This document shows positions 45,111 through 54,352 of a stretch of DNA of 64,000 nt, piece after piece (position 1 is the stretch's first letter; every line of letters starts with the position of its first letter). This stretch comes from Rhodospirillaceae bacterium (GTDB taxonomy: Bacteria; Pseudomonadota; Alphaproteobacteria; UBA6615). The stretch is taken from assembly GCA_018667335.1 (NCBI GenBank), contig JABIVD010000044.1, forward strand, positions 1 through 64,000, written 5' to 3'. A program made the translations under genes and the position numbers. The notes below the pieces were generated by a model. The model worked only from the letters and a program-made list of their open reading frames with translations, searched no databases and was not told where the DNA came from.

Positions 45111-46049
45111 TCAGCTACCGGGTGCGTACTTGCCGGTGAGCTGCGGTGTGAACCGGCCCTCATTGCCCTCTTTCGAGGTGTGCCCGGAACGGGTCACACG
45201 GGCCCAGGTACGCTTCAGTTCATCCTCGATATTGATCGTCAGGCGGCCACAGCCCTCAACCTCGAGTTCGACCTTGTCACCATCCTGGAACGGGTTGAGC
45301 CCGCCATGGTTAGTGCCTGTCGCAATGACGTCGCCGACCTCCAGCGTGTGGACCGCACTCAGATATTCGATCAGGCGCGGAATTTTGTGCGCCATGTCGT
45401 CGGTGTTGAAGTCCTGCATCAGGTCCCCGTTCACCCAAAGCTTTACGTCCAGATTCTGCGGGTCATCGAACTCGTCGGCCGTCACGATCCACGGACCCAG
45501 TGGCGCGAACGTGTCGCGGTTCTTGGCCTCGAAGAAGACGTTGAACGGCGTCGGCATGTCACGCGCAGATCCGTCGATAAAGTTGAAATAGCCGAAGATG
45601 TAATCCATCGCCTCGCTGGCCGGCACATTCTTCGCACGCTTGCCGATCACAAGACCCAGTTCCGCTTCACCCTCGAAGATCGACGCTGGAATGTCGGAAA
45701 GCACCATGGAGTCACCCTCACCGATGACCGTGCTCCCGGCCTTGTTGAAGGCGTTGATCGGTGCCGGCTTCGGCAGGGTGCCGTTCTCCATGTAATTGAC
45801 CGCCATGCAGTCGATGTTACCGGGCCGCGGCAGAGGCGGGCGAATGCGCACGTTGGCCAGCGGGATGCCCTCTCCGTCGGCGGCCGCCTTCTCGAGGCGC
45901 TCGCGATAGTCGTCGAACTGCGCGATCAGGCCATTGATCAGGTCATGCGGGCCGGTGCGCGGGATATCCTGCACTTCGGCGGACACATCCACCACATCGT
46001 CGCCGCGCAGAACGCCAAGCCTGAAATCGTCGAAATAGAGTATTTTCAT
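45111..46049 (-). CDS. Fumarylacetoacetate hydrolase-family protein
   Basis: 312 residues. N-terminal cap region followed by the FAH fold with metal Glu pair (FEGEAELGLVIGK) and metal Asp (NFIDGSARD), so the metal site is complete, unlike the exported paralogue at 23.2 kb. Relatives hydrolyse acylpyruvates or hydrate or decarboxylate 2-oxo-pentenoates from ring-cleavage pathways. It is divergent from the quinone oxidoreductase gene across 194 bases in which no site was recognised. Confidence 0.92.
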   Translation of the reverse strand: MKILYFDDFRLGVLRGDDVVDVSAEVQDIPRTGPHDLINGLIAQFDDYRERLEKAAADGEGIPLANVRIRPPLPRPGNIDCMAVNYMENGTLPKPAPINAFNKAGSTVIGEGDSMVLSDIPASIFEGEAELGLVIGKRAKNVPASEAMDYIFGYFNFIDGSARDMPTPFNVFFEAKNRDTFAPLGPWIVTADEFDDPQNLDVKLWVNGDLMQDFNTDDMAHKIPRLIEYLSAVHTLEVGDVIATGTNHGGLNPFQDGDKVELEVEGCGRLTINIEDELKRTWARVTRSGHTSKEGNEGRFTPQLTGKYAPGS

Positions 46050-46243
46050 CCCGCTTCCCCAATTGTTCGGTCAATCCGTTGCCCTTCCGGCCCGGCCTTT
46101 TAGCAGACCCGGCGCCACGGATGCGAGCCCGGACGTCCGCGATGCGACCACGGCGGATGATCCCCCTCGCGCCGACCGGGCCGATCCGCTAGCCTTCTGC
46201 GCAACGCATAGACGCCTGACACGAACGCAAGGACGCAACGACG

Positions 46244-47170
46244 ATGAAAGCTTCATATTTCGAAGGCCATGGTGGACCCGAGGTCCTGATTTATGGAGAC
46301 CTGCCGGATCCGGTACCGGGCCCCGGCGAAGTCATCGTCGATATCCATGCCGCGAGCGTGAACGCGGCAGACGTCAAGGTCCTCGAGGGTGGCACCTATG
46401 GCGAGGTCGAATCCTTCCCCTACATCCTCGGTCGTGACTTCTCGGGTGTGGTTGCCAGCCTCGGCGAAGGCGCGAACGATTTCGCGGTCGGCGATCCGGT
46501 GTTCGGCGTGTGCGAACGCGGACAGGAAGGCACCTACGCAGAGAAGATCGCCATGGACCAGGCGCTCCTGACGTCGAAGCCCGACAACCTGTCCCACATC
46601 GACGCGGCCGCGTTGGCCCTGCCGGGGCTCACGGCGATCATTTCTATCGAGGAGACGATCAAACTACAGGCGGACGAGAAAATTCTGATCCAGGGCGGCG
46701 CGGGCGGCGTGGCCGGGTTCGCCATCGAGCTCGCCAAGCATATTGGCGCCCATGTCATCACCACCTGCAGCGCGCGGAATATCGACTATGTGCGCCGCCT
46801 CGGCGCCGACGAGGTGATCGACTACAACGCCCAGGACTTCACTGAAATTCTGACAGACTGCGATGCCGTGTTCGAAACCGTTGGCGGGGGCGTGACGCAG
46901 AAATCATTCGCGGTCCTGAAACCCGGCGGCCGACTGGCCGGGATCGCCTCGGGCCCGAAGGCACCGGACTCTCCACGCGATGACGTCGAGTCCCTGCGCC
47001 CAGCCGTTGGCCGAGATCGGAAATATATGGAGCGGATCATCGCCCTGCGTGACGCCGGTGTCGTGCAAGTACCGCCGATCGAGACATATGCCCTTGAGAA
47101 CGCGGCGGCGGCCTTGACGAAGAGCGCTGGCCGTCACCTCACAGGCAAGCTGGTCCTGCAGGTCCGCTAG
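46244..47170 (+). CDS. Zinc-independent MDR alcohol dehydrogenase/quinone oxidoreductase
   Basis: 308 residues of the medium-chain dehydrogenase fold: GroES-like N-domain (VNAADVKVLEGG) without the catalytic zinc ligands and Rossmann motif GGAGGVAGFAIELAKH. It matches zeta-crystallin-like NADPH quinone or enone reductases. An AAGGA site lies ten bases before the ATG. It leads a plus-strand run with YciI and RidA genes, which together look like a small enone/reactive-metabolite set. Confidence 0.92.
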   Translation: MKASYFEGHGGPEVLIYGDLPDPVPGPGEVIVDIHAASVNAADVKVLEGGTYGEVESFPYILGRDFSGVVASLGEGANDFAVGDPVFGVCERGQEGTYAEKIAMDQALLTSKPDNLSHIDAAALALPGLTAIISIEETIKLQADEKILIQGGAGGVAGFAIELAKHIGAHVITTCSARNIDYVRRLGADEVIDYNAQDFTEILTDCDAVFETVGGGVTQKSFAVLKPGGRLAGIASGPKAPDSPRDDVESLRPAVGRDRKYMERIIALRDAGVVQVPPIETYALENAAAALTKSAGRHLTGKLVLQVR

Positions 47171-47175
47171 GGACG

Positions 47176-47490
47176 ATGCTCTACATCATCTACCAGGAGG
47201 ACGGGCCGGATTCGCCGGCGTTGCGCGCCGCACACAAGCCGGCCCACTTCGCCTATCTGGAAGAGCATAAGGACATCCTCGTGCTTGGCGGCGCCATGCT
47301 GGCCGATGACGACGAAGCCCGGATCGGCAGCGTGTTGATCATCAACGTGCCGGACCGTGCGGCGGCCGACCGGTTCTCGGAAAACGAGCCCTTGCGCATG
47401 GCCGGCACTTTCAAGAGCGTCCGGATCACACGGATGCGCCGCGGCCAATGGAACCCCGACGCGGCACCAGACTCCGCGGAAGGGAATTAG
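47176..47490 (+). CDS. YciI-family protein
   Basis: 104 residues. Begins MLYIIYQEDGPDSP, with the family His-Asp features (RAAHKPAHFAYLEEH and DRAAADRFSENEP) of a ferredoxin-like dimer. YciI-like domains include muconolactone-isomerase-like and chlorohydroquinone dehydrochlorinase enzymes, but most are uncharacterised. It starts five bases after the quinone oxidoreductase stop, so the pair is likely translated together. Confidence 0.9.
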   Translation: MLYIIYQEDGPDSPALRAAHKPAHFAYLEEHKDILVLGGAMLADDDEARIGSVLIINVPDRAAADRFSENEPLRMAGTFKSVRITRMRRGQWNPDAAPDSAEGN

Positions 47491-47515
47491 GGCCGACGAC
47501 GCCAGAGGAACATCC

Positions 47516-47917
47516 ATGACCAAGACACAGATCATATCGCCGAAGATGAAGTCGCCAGGCGGCCATTTTTCCCACGCCACCACCGTGGCGGCGCGCGGTC
47601 AGATGGTCTTCATCTCCGGCATGACGGCGCACACGCCGGACGGATCGGTGGCCGGGGTCGGAGATCCCGAGGTGCAGACCCGGCAGGTCTGTGAAAATCT
47701 GAAAGCGGCGATCGAGGAGGCCGGCGGCACCATGGCTGATATCTGCCGGGTCGACGTCTATGTCCGGAACATGGAGCATTTCGATGCGGTCCATAAAGTG
47801 CGGCGCGAGTATTTCGAGCCACCCCTGCCCGCCTCGACCATGGTCGAGGTCAGCAAGATGACCCACCCGGACTATCTGGTCGAAATCAGCGCCATTGCCG
47901 TCCTCGAGGACGGCTAG
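47516..47917 (+). CDS. RidA/YjgF-family protein
   Basis: 133 residues from the ATG with AGAGGAA upstream. Family marks: FISGMTAHTPDG, QVCENLKAAIEEAGG, DVYVRNMEHF and the end ASTMVEVSKMTHPDYLVEISAIAV. The deaminase Arg of true RidA (in the segment R-x-x-x-x-V near 105) is not seen; the corresponding site reads PASTMVEV, so it is probably a relative acting on other substrates in catabolism rather than a 2-aminoacrylate deaminase. Confidence 0.9.
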   Translation: MTKTQIISPKMKSPGGHFSHATTVAARGQMVFISGMTAHTPDGSVAGVGDPEVQTRQVCENLKAAIEEAGGTMADICRVDVYVRNMEHFDAVHKVRREYFEPPLPASTMVEVSKMTHPDYLVEISAIAVLEDG

Positions 47918-47926
47918 CCAAGAGCC

Positions 47927-49573
47927 CTAGGCGTAAACCTCGGGCTTCGGTGCCGGCCGGCCGAGAATCATGTCTGCGGCCTTCTCGGCGATCATCACCG
48001 TTGGCGCGTGGGTGTTGCCCCCGACCAGGGTCGGCATTACGGAGGCATCGACCACGCGCAACCCGTCTACACCGCGCACCTGCAGGGTCTCGTCCACCAC
48101 GGCCTCCTCATCACTCCCCATGCGGCAGGTGCCGACCGGGTGATAGACCGTGCCACCGCTGTTCTGAATGAAGCTGTCGATCTCGGCGTCCGAACGCACG
48201 TTCGGATCGGGCCAGATCTCGCCGTCGCTCAACGCCGCCAGCGCCGGCTGGTGCATCACCTCCCGCATGATCTTGAAGGCCGCGCGCATCGTTTCGCGGT
48301 CCCGTGCCTCCGACAGATAATTGGGGGCAATGACCGGCGCTTCGCGGGGGTCTGCGGAACGCAGCGTGATCTCGCCGCGGCTTTCCGGGCGCAACTGGCA
48401 GACGTGGCACATGAACGCGTCGGGTCGTGTGTGATCGGGGGTATGGCTGGCGAAGGGCCGCCGGATCAGCGACAGCAGGTTCCCGGCGCTGAAGTGAAAC
48501 TGGACGTCGGGCATCTCCAGGCTGTCCGACGTGCGCAGAAATGCCCCGCCCTCCAGCGGAAAGCCCGCCGCCGGGCCGGACCGCAGGAGTGCGGCGCGCG
48601 CCAACGACACCGCGCCGCGCTCAGTCCGGGTCAGATCATCTGTAAGGGTGCGAACCTTGGACGTGTGCACCGTGTGCACGCAGAGATGGTCCTGCAGGTT
48701 TCCACCCACATCGGCCCGGTCCACATGCACATCGATGCCGAGCGACCGCAGTTCGTCTGCGCGCCCTACGCCGGACAGCATCAACAGCTGGGGCGAGTTC
48801 ACGACGCCGCCGGACAGCAGCACCTCACGATCGGCCCGCACCAAGTGCTCATGGCGGCCCTGCGCATAGCGAACCCCGACCGCTCGGCCACCCTCGAACA
48901 CCACGCGCTGGGTCAACGCCCCGGTCTCGACCGTCAGGTTCGGGCGGGCGAGTGCGGGGCGCAGATAGGCAGCGGCCGCGCTCCAGCGCCGCGCGTCCCG
49001 AATGTTGAACTGGTAGCGCCCGAAGCCTTCCTGCTCGGGGCCATTGAAATCATTGTTGGTCGGGTACCCGGCCTGGGCGCCGGCGGCGACGAACGCGTCG
49101 AAGAGCGAATGATCATGCACCGCATCACTGACCGTCAATGGACCGTCGCCGCCGTGGAACGCATCGCCGCCGCGCACGTTGCCCTCCGCCCGTTTGAAGT
49201 ATGGCAGGACATCGGCATAGGACCAGCCGGCGAGCCCGAATTGGCGCCACAGGTCATAGTCTCGCGCATGTCCGCGGATGTAGATCATGCCGTTCAGGGA
49301 GGATGACCCGCCGAGGGTCTTGCCGCGCGGCCAGGGGATGCGTCGGCCGGCCAGGTTTTCCTGGGGTTCGGTCTCGAACTGCCAGTTATATTTCGGATTC
49401 GGAATGATCTTCCCATTGCCGACGGGAATGTGGATCAACGGATGCGCATCGCGCGGCCCCGCCTCGAGCAGCAAAACGCTTATATCCGGATCGGCGCTCA
49501 GGCGATTTGCCAGAACACATCCGGCGCTTCCGGCGCCGACGATGATGTAGTCAAAACTGTTCACTGAACCCAT
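47927..49573 (-). CDS. GMC-family FAD oxidoreductase (choline dehydrogenase-like)
   Basis: 548 residues from the ATG at 49573; a GTG four codons upstream is an alternative. FAD motif GAGSAGCVLANRLS, GMC signature 1 (GKTLGGSSSLNGMIYIRG) and signature 2 (SGGVVNSPQLLMLSG), with catalytic His in GTVYHPVGTCRMG and Asn in GGNTHAPTVMIAEKAAD. It oxidises an alcohol to an aldehyde. It is convergent with ridA, nine bases apart. Choline is unlikely as no bet genes are near; alkanol or polyethylene glycol-type alcohols are possible. Confidence 0.93.
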   Translation of the reverse strand: MGSVNSFDYIIVGAGSAGCVLANRLSADPDISVLLLEAGPRDAHPLIHIPVGNGKIIPNPKYNWQFETEPQENLAGRRIPWPRGKTLGGSSSLNGMIYIRGHARDYDLWRQFGLAGWSYADVLPYFKRAEGNVRGGDAFHGGDGPLTVSDAVHDHSLFDAFVAAGAQAGYPTNNDFNGPEQEGFGRYQFNIRDARRWSAAAAYLRPALARPNLTVETGALTQRVVFEGGRAVGVRYAQGRHEHLVRADREVLLSGGVVNSPQLLMLSGVGRADELRSLGIDVHVDRADVGGNLQDHLCVHTVHTSKVRTLTDDLTRTERGAVSLARAALLRSGPAAGFPLEGGAFLRTSDSLEMPDVQFHFSAGNLLSLIRRPFASHTPDHTRPDAFMCHVCQLRPESRGEITLRSADPREAPVIAPNYLSEARDRETMRAAFKIMREVMHQPALAALSDGEIWPDPNVRSDAEIDSFIQNSGGTVYHPVGTCRMGSDEEAVVDETLQVRGVDGLRVVDASVMPTLVGGNTHAPTVMIAEKAADMILGRPAPKPEVYA

Positions 49574-49874
49574 CACTTGTCTCACAGATTGGGATGTCGA
49601 GAATGCCGCATTGACTTTTCCGCCATTGTGACCTTTTTTACGGGTGCTGCTGGAGTGGCTCCTGGCGCTGTTGTCTCGAAATTTTAGTCAGTGTTTTCAA
49701 CGCATTACGCTGAATGATGGCCCAAATCAGAATGGCTGGGCGGTCATATTTCGCGCGACCGGCGGACCGGAAATAGCATTTTACAGCACGATCCTGCCGC
49801 AATAGGGGCACGTTCGTGGGGGAATATTGGTGGCGTTCGGGACACGACGAGCGCCATTTAAGAAGGAGCAGGCC
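49574..49874. other. 301-base intergenic stretch with no recognised element
   Basis: This gap between the divergent GMC gene and the zinc-ribbon gene has lower GC than its surroundings. No tRNA, repeat, palindrome longer than a few bases or convincing coding frame was found; it probably holds the two promoters. Confidence 0.6.
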
Positions 49875-50087
49875 GTGACACAGATCGGTGCAGAGTTGGA
49901 AAGCGCAAACACCCAGACGACCAGCGGAGACGCGGTCAGCGAGACGGAAGCCTATGGCCGCGCGCGCGCTCAGGGCGACGACGCGATCGAGCGCTCGTGC
50001 ATGGTGTGTGGCAACAAGTTCGAGAGCGAAGGCTGGCATAACCGTCTGTGCGGCAGCTGTCGCAAGCGCAGCGTCGCGGCCGGCTGA
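49875..50087 (+). CDS. Small zinc-ribbon protein
   Basis: 70 residues from a GTG at 49875, chosen because AAGGAG stands six bases upstream. The N-terminal half is polar and acidic; the C-terminal half is CMVCGNKFESEGWHNRLCGSC, two CxxC knuckles fifteen residues apart that should bind one zinc, with a basic tail (RKRSVAAG). Such ribbons occur in small regulators and RNA- or DNA-binding proteins. No named family is recognised. It ends 24 bases before the convergent mmsB stop. Confidence 0.78.
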   Translation: MTQIGAELESANTQTTSGDAVSETEAYGRARAQGDDAIERSCMVCGNKFESEGWHNRLCGSCRKRSVAAG

Positions 50088-50110
50088 CGCCGCCACTGTC
50101 TGACGCCGCC

Positions 50111-50998
50111 TCACCGGCCGGTGATGTGCCGGATGATCGCCGAAAAATCGAGACCGTCATTTCCGAGCGCCGCATAGGCGTCGAACAGTTCGGTCGCCTG
50201 CGCCCCGAGTGGCGTGTTGGCGCCCGTCGTGTCGGCGGCCTCCTGTGACAGCTTCAGATCCTTCAGCATCATCGCCACGGTGAAGCCGGCGGCGTAGTCG
50301 TTGTTGGCCGGTGACGTGGGCACCGGGCCGGGTACCGGGCAATAGCTGGTCATCGCCCAGCACTGGCTGGTCGCCGTCGAGGCGATGTCGAATAGTTTCT
50401 GGGGGTCCAGATCGAGCTTCTCGGCCAGGCCGAACCCTTCCGACACCGCGATCATCTGGATCGCGAGCATCAGATTGTTGCAGACCTTCGCGGACTGGCC
50501 GGCACCCGCAGCACCCGCATGGAATATGTTCTTCCCCATGGCCTGGAGGATCGGTTCCGCACGCCCGAAGGCGCTGTCCGTGCCGCCACACATGAAGGTG
50601 AGTGTTCCCGCAGCCGCACCGCCGACGCCGCCCGATACGGGCGCATCGATCATCTCGATTCCGCGGCTCTCCGCCTCGACGATCATGTCGCGCGCCGTCG
50701 GCACGTCGATGGTCGAGCAATCGATCACCAGCGCGCCTTTCCCGAGCGCGTCCAGGACCGCGTCATCGGCGACATACACCGAACGCACATGCGCGCCCGC
50801 CGGAAGCATAGTGATGATCACGTCGGCACCATCGGCCGTCGCGACGGCGCTGTCGGCGGCCACGCCACCGCCATCCACCGCGCGTTTCACCGCATCCGCG
50901 GAGATATCGAACACCGATACGCTGTGTCCGGCCGCGATCAGGTTGGCGACCATCGGGCCACCCATGTTGCCCAATCCAATAAATCCGATCTTCGCCAT
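50111..50998 (-). CDS. mmsB: 3-hydroxyisobutyrate dehydrogenase
   Basis: 295 residues; the second of two adjacent ATGs is preferred for its spacing to GGGAG. Classical motifs are all kept: GLGNMGGPM, DAPVSGGVGGA and catalytic Lys in SAKVCNNLML. It oxidises 3-hydroxyisobutyrate to methylmalonate semialdehyde with NAD. It is downstream of the 3-hydroxyisobutyryl-CoA hydrolase and isobutyryl-CoA dehydrogenase genes, which fixes its place in valine degradation. Confidence 0.95.
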   Translation of the reverse strand: MAKIGFIGLGNMGGPMVANLIAAGHSVSVFDISADAVKRAVDGGGVAADSAVATADGADVIITMLPAGAHVRSVYVADDAVLDALGKGALVIDCSTIDVPTARDMIVEAESRGIEMIDAPVSGGVGGAAAGTLTFMCGGTDSAFGRAEPILQAMGKNIFHAGAAGAGQSAKVCNNLMLAIQMIAVSEGFGLAEKLDLDPQKLFDIASTATSQCWAMTSYCPVPGPVPTSPANNDYAAGFTVAMMLKDLKLSQEAADTTGANTPLGAQATELFDAYAALGNDGLDFSAIIRHITGR

Positions 50999-51020
50999 CA
51001 TTCTCTCCCTGATTTACGCG

Positions 51021-52070
51021 TCACCCGAAGGTCGGCTCGCCCGCCACGGGTACGAAATACTCATCGACGTCGGCATCGCTGACCGCATCGAGTGTCGTCG
51101 GGTCCCATTTCGGTGCCCCGTCCTTGTCGATCACGACCGCCCGGATGCCCTCGAACAAATCATGACCACGGAAACTGCGGTCGGCAAGGCGGTACTCCAT
51201 CGCCATGATCTCCGCGATCGATTCAATTCGCGCACCCAGACGCAGCTGCCGGAACGTGACCTTCAGCGCGGTCGGCGATTTCGTTGAAAGAGTTTCGATT
51301 TGCGCGCGCCCCCAATCGCCGTCCTCGGCCGCGAGGCGGGCCAGGATGTCCTCGACGCTGTCGCCCGAAAAACACCGGTCGATTGCCGCGCGATGCGCCG
51401 CCAGGGGTGCCTCCCCCGGATCGACGGCAAAGTTTCGCAGAATGGCCGCGACCCCATCCCCATCGAGCGCCTCGGCCCCCGCCAACGCATCAAGCAGAGC
51501 GGCGAGCCGGTCGGCCGGGACATGCACATCCCCGATGCCCGCATACAGGGTGTCGGCGGCGCGCAGGCGCTGCCCGGTCAGCCCGAGATACATGCCGATC
51601 TCGCCCGGACAACAGGGCAGGAACCAGCTGGCGCCAATGTCGGGAAACAGGCCGATGCCGGTCTCCGGCATCGCGAACAGAATCCGGTCCGAGACGACAC
51701 GGTGCGACCCATGGACCGACATGCCCACGCCGCCCCCCATGGTCACGCCGTCCATCAGCGCGATGTACGGCTTGGGATAGGTGTGAATCAGCACGTTCAG
51801 CTTGTATTCCGCGGCGTAGTAGGTCGGGCCGAAATCGGTGCCGCGCCCCTCATACAGATCGCGAATGTCGCCGCCGGCACAGAACGCCTTCTCGCCGGCC
51901 CCCTGGATGACGACCGCATCGACGCCGTCATCCGTGGCCCAGGATTCGAGCTGTGGCTCGATCGCATGGATCATGGACAGGGACAACGCATTCAGCGCCT
52001 TGGGCTTGTTCATCGTGATCAAGCCAATCCGCCCGCGTTGTTCGAGCAGGACTTCGGGTTCGTCATTCAT
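51021..52070 (-). CDS. 3-hydroxyisobutyryl-CoA hydrolase (crotonase fold)
   Basis: 349 residues, longer than a plain hydratase because of the C-terminal extension seen in HIBCH. Oxyanion loops KAFCAGGDIRDLY and TMGGGVGMSVHGSHRVV, catalytic Glu in MPETGIGLFPDIGASW. It cleaves 3-hydroxyisobutyryl-CoA to the free acid. No good ribosome site precedes the ATG. It follows the dehydrogenase gene by 39 bases and precedes mmsB by 22. Confidence 0.95.
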   Translation of the reverse strand: MNDEPEVLLEQRGRIGLITMNKPKALNALSLSMIHAIEPQLESWATDDGVDAVVIQGAGEKAFCAGGDIRDLYEGRGTDFGPTYYAAEYKLNVLIHTYPKPYIALMDGVTMGGGVGMSVHGSHRVVSDRILFAMPETGIGLFPDIGASWFLPCCPGEIGMYLGLTGQRLRAADTLYAGIGDVHVPADRLAALLDALAGAEALDGDGVAAILRNFAVDPGEAPLAAHRAAIDRCFSGDSVEDILARLAAEDGDWGRAQIETLSTKSPTALKVTFRQLRLGARIESIAEIMAMEYRLADRSFRGHDLFEGIRAVVIDKDGAPKWDPTTLDAVSDADVDEYFVPVAGEPTFG

Positions 52071-52109
52071 GGGGAAGCCTAATTTGGGGAAGACCTACTT
52101 ATGGGAAAA

Positions 52110-53249
52110 CTACTGGCGCAGAAGATCGCGGGAAATAATCACACGCATGATCTCGTTGGTACCCTCGAGAATCTGATGCACCCGCAGATCGCGCAGATAT
52201 CGCTGGATGGGGAACTCTTTCAGGTAGCCGTAGCCGCCGTGCAGCTGCAGGGCCTGGTTCACCACCTCGAACCCCGTGTCGGTCGCCACCCGCTTGGCCA
52301 TCGCCGCCGCCACGGTGGTGCCGTGCATCTTGTTGTCGAGCATCCAGGCGGCGCGGTGGATCATCAGCCGCGCGGATTCGAGCTCGGTCGCCATATCGGC
52401 CAGGCGAAATTGCAACGCCTGGAATTCCGCCAGGGGCTGGCCGAATTGCTTGCGCTCCTTCATGTAATCGCGCGTCGCATCGAGCGTGGCCCGCGCGCCG
52501 CCGATCGAGCAGGCGCCAATATTCAGGCGGCCGCCATCGAGCCCCTGCATCGCGATCTTGAACCCCTCACCCTCGGCGCCGATCAGATTCTCGGCCGGCA
52601 CCCGGCAATCCTCGAAGATCACCGCCGCCGTCGGCTGGCTGTTCCAGCCGAGCTTCTTCTCCAGCTTGCCGAACGAGAGCCCCGGCGCGTCGGCCTCGAC
52701 GACGATGCAGCTGATGCCGTTGGGCGTGTCGTCACCCGTGCGCACCATGCAGACATAGACATCCGCCACCGACCCGCCCGAGATGAATGCCTTGGAGCCG
52801 TTCAGGACGTAATCGTCCCCATCGCGCACGGCGCTGGTCCGCAGGGCCGCCGCGTCGGAGCCCGAGCCGGGTTCCGTCAGGCAGTAGCTCGCGAAATGTT
52901 CCATCGTCGTCAGCTTCGGCAGGAACTTCGCGCGCTGCGCGTCACCACCAAAACTGTCGATCATCCACGCGCACATGTTGTGGATGGAGATATAGGCCGC
53001 CGTCGACGGGCAGGCACTCGCCAGCTCTTCGAAGATGATCGTCGAATCCAGGCGCCCGAGGCCGGACCCGCCATGCTCGGGATCGCAGTAGATCCCGGCC
53101 AATCCGAGCGCCGCAGCCGCGCGCAGAGTGTCGACCGGAAAGATGCACTCATCGTCCCATTTCTCGGCGTGGGGCAGCATTTCGTCGGTCGCGAAACCGC
53201 GCGCCATGTCTTGAATCGCGGACTGTTCTTCGGTGAGTTGAAAATCCAC
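52110..53249 (-). CDS. Isobutyryl-CoA dehydrogenase-like acyl-CoA dehydrogenase
   Basis: 379 residues, starting at a GTG (MDFQLTEEQ). ACAD signatures [10 protein letters not shown] and LQLHGGYGY, with the catalytic Glu in [10 protein letters not shown] near the C-terminus, as in short/branched-chain enzymes. It oxidises isobutyryl-CoA to methacrylyl-CoA and feeds ETF. First gene of the three-gene valine operon; a methacrylyl-CoA hydratase and methylmalonate-semialdehyde dehydrogenase are not in the window. Confidence 0.93.
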   Translation of the reverse strand: MDFQLTEEQSAIQDMARGFATDEMLPHAEKWDDECIFPVDTLRAAAALGLAGIYCDPEHGGSGLGRLDSTIIFEELASACPSTAAYISIHNMCAWMIDSFGGDAQRAKFLPKLTTMEHFASYCLTEPGSGSDAAALRTSAVRDGDDYVLNGSKAFISGGSVADVYVCMVRTGDDTPNGISCIVVEADAPGLSFGKLEKKLGWNSQPTAAVIFEDCRVPAENLIGAEGEGFKIAMQGLDGGRLNIGACSIGGARATLDATRDYMKERKQFGQPLAEFQALQFRLADMATELESARLMIHRAAWMLDNKMHGTTVAAAMAKRVATDTGFEVVNQALQLHGGYGYLKEFPIQRYLRDLRVHQILEGTNEIMRVIISRDLLRQ

Positions 53250-53372
53250 TTTGCGGCCCTGTCTGTCTTCGAATTGCGTGAGCGGCGGAGTCTAACCGCT
53301 CGCACAGACGGAACCAATCCCCAGACCACACCCGCCCGAGTGCGCTAGAATGGGCGAACAAGGAGCATTGGT

Positions 53373-54347
53373 ATGACCACCCAGATCGACCCCACCCGCC
53401 GGCTAATTCTCATGACGGTGAAAGAGAATGTCAGCCTGACCGCGCTGGACGCCGAGACCGGCGCGACGGTCGCATGCGTCGAGGTGGGCACGCTCAACAC
53501 AGGCAAGCCCCACGAGCTGGCGATTTCCAAGGACGGCACGCGTGGTTTCATCTCCCTCTACGGCAGCGCCGACTATGGCCCCAACGTCCCGGACAACCGC
53601 ATCGCCGTGGTCGACCTCACCGACATGACGCTGGCCGGGCATATCGACCTCAACCTCTACAAGGGCCCGCATGCGCTGGTCATCGACGAGCAGGGCAAAC
53701 TCTGGGCGACGGTCGACCACAGCCGCTGCGTCCTCGTGATCGATCCTGTTAGCTGGGAGATCGAGCACACGATCTGGCTCCAGACCCCGGGTCATTTTCT
53801 GGCGGCCGCGCCGGACGGCAAGACGCTCTATGCGTCATCCAAGGAGTATCCGGTGATCACCGAGATCGACATCGAAAGCCGGTCGGTCACGGCGCAGATC
53901 CCGGTCCCGGTCGGCGCCCAGGCGATCCGGGTGTCCAAGGACGGGTCGCGGCTGTTCGTCGGAGATTTCCACCGCCCGTTGCTGCACGTGATCGACTGCA
54001 AGAAACGCGAACTCGCCAGCACCCACGCACTGACCGGCGTGCCCGGCTGGCCGTTCCTGTCGCCAGACGGGAAGACACTGGCGGTCAGCACCTTCGATGA
54101 ACTCAACGACAAGGGTTACGTCGAAATTCTCGATGCGAACGCCCCAGACTCACGCCGGGTTGTGGACGTCGTGGACGAACCGTTCCATCTGCTGTTCAGC
54201 GATGACAGCCAACATCTCCACGCCGCGCTGGGGAATGGCGAGGTCCCGAAGATCGATGTCACGAAGGCCGAAATCGTCGACGGCGGATATCACGCCGGCG
54301 GCAGCATGCCCGAGGCGATCGTCGCCTATGATCCGATTGCGGGTTAA
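53373..54347 (+). CDS. YVTN-type beta-propeller repeat protein, cytoplasmic
   Basis: 324 residues with six or seven repeats of about 45 residues (for example ISKDGTRGFISLYG, AAPDGKTLYASSKEY, VSKDGSRLFVGDF, LSPDGKTLAVSTFDE). No signal peptide is visible, unlike most YVTN/surface-layer propellers. Distant similarity to lactonase or quinohaemoprotein beta-chain propellers suggests lactone hydrolysis or a scaffold role. A strong AAGGAG site precedes the ATG. It is convergent with the SDR gene five bases away. Confidence 0.85.
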   Translation: MTTQIDPTRRLILMTVKENVSLTALDAETGATVACVEVGTLNTGKPHELAISKDGTRGFISLYGSADYGPNVPDNRIAVVDLTDMTLAGHIDLNLYKGPHALVIDEQGKLWATVDHSRCVLVIDPVSWEIEHTIWLQTPGHFLAAAPDGKTLYASSKEYPVITEIDIESRSVTAQIPVPVGAQAIRVSKDGSRLFVGDFHRPLLHVIDCKKRELASTHALTGVPGWPFLSPDGKTLAVSTFDELNDKGYVEILDANAPDSRRVVDVVDEPFHLLFSDDSQHLHAALGNGEVPKIDVTKAEIVDGGYHAGGSMPEAIVAYDPIAG

Positions 54348-54352
54348 CCGCA

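Noticed and set aside
49638-50114. Minus-strand 158-codon frame over the zinc-ribbon gene
   Set aside because: Composition is Arg/Ala/Gln-rich without motif, and it lies opposite a better supported gene.
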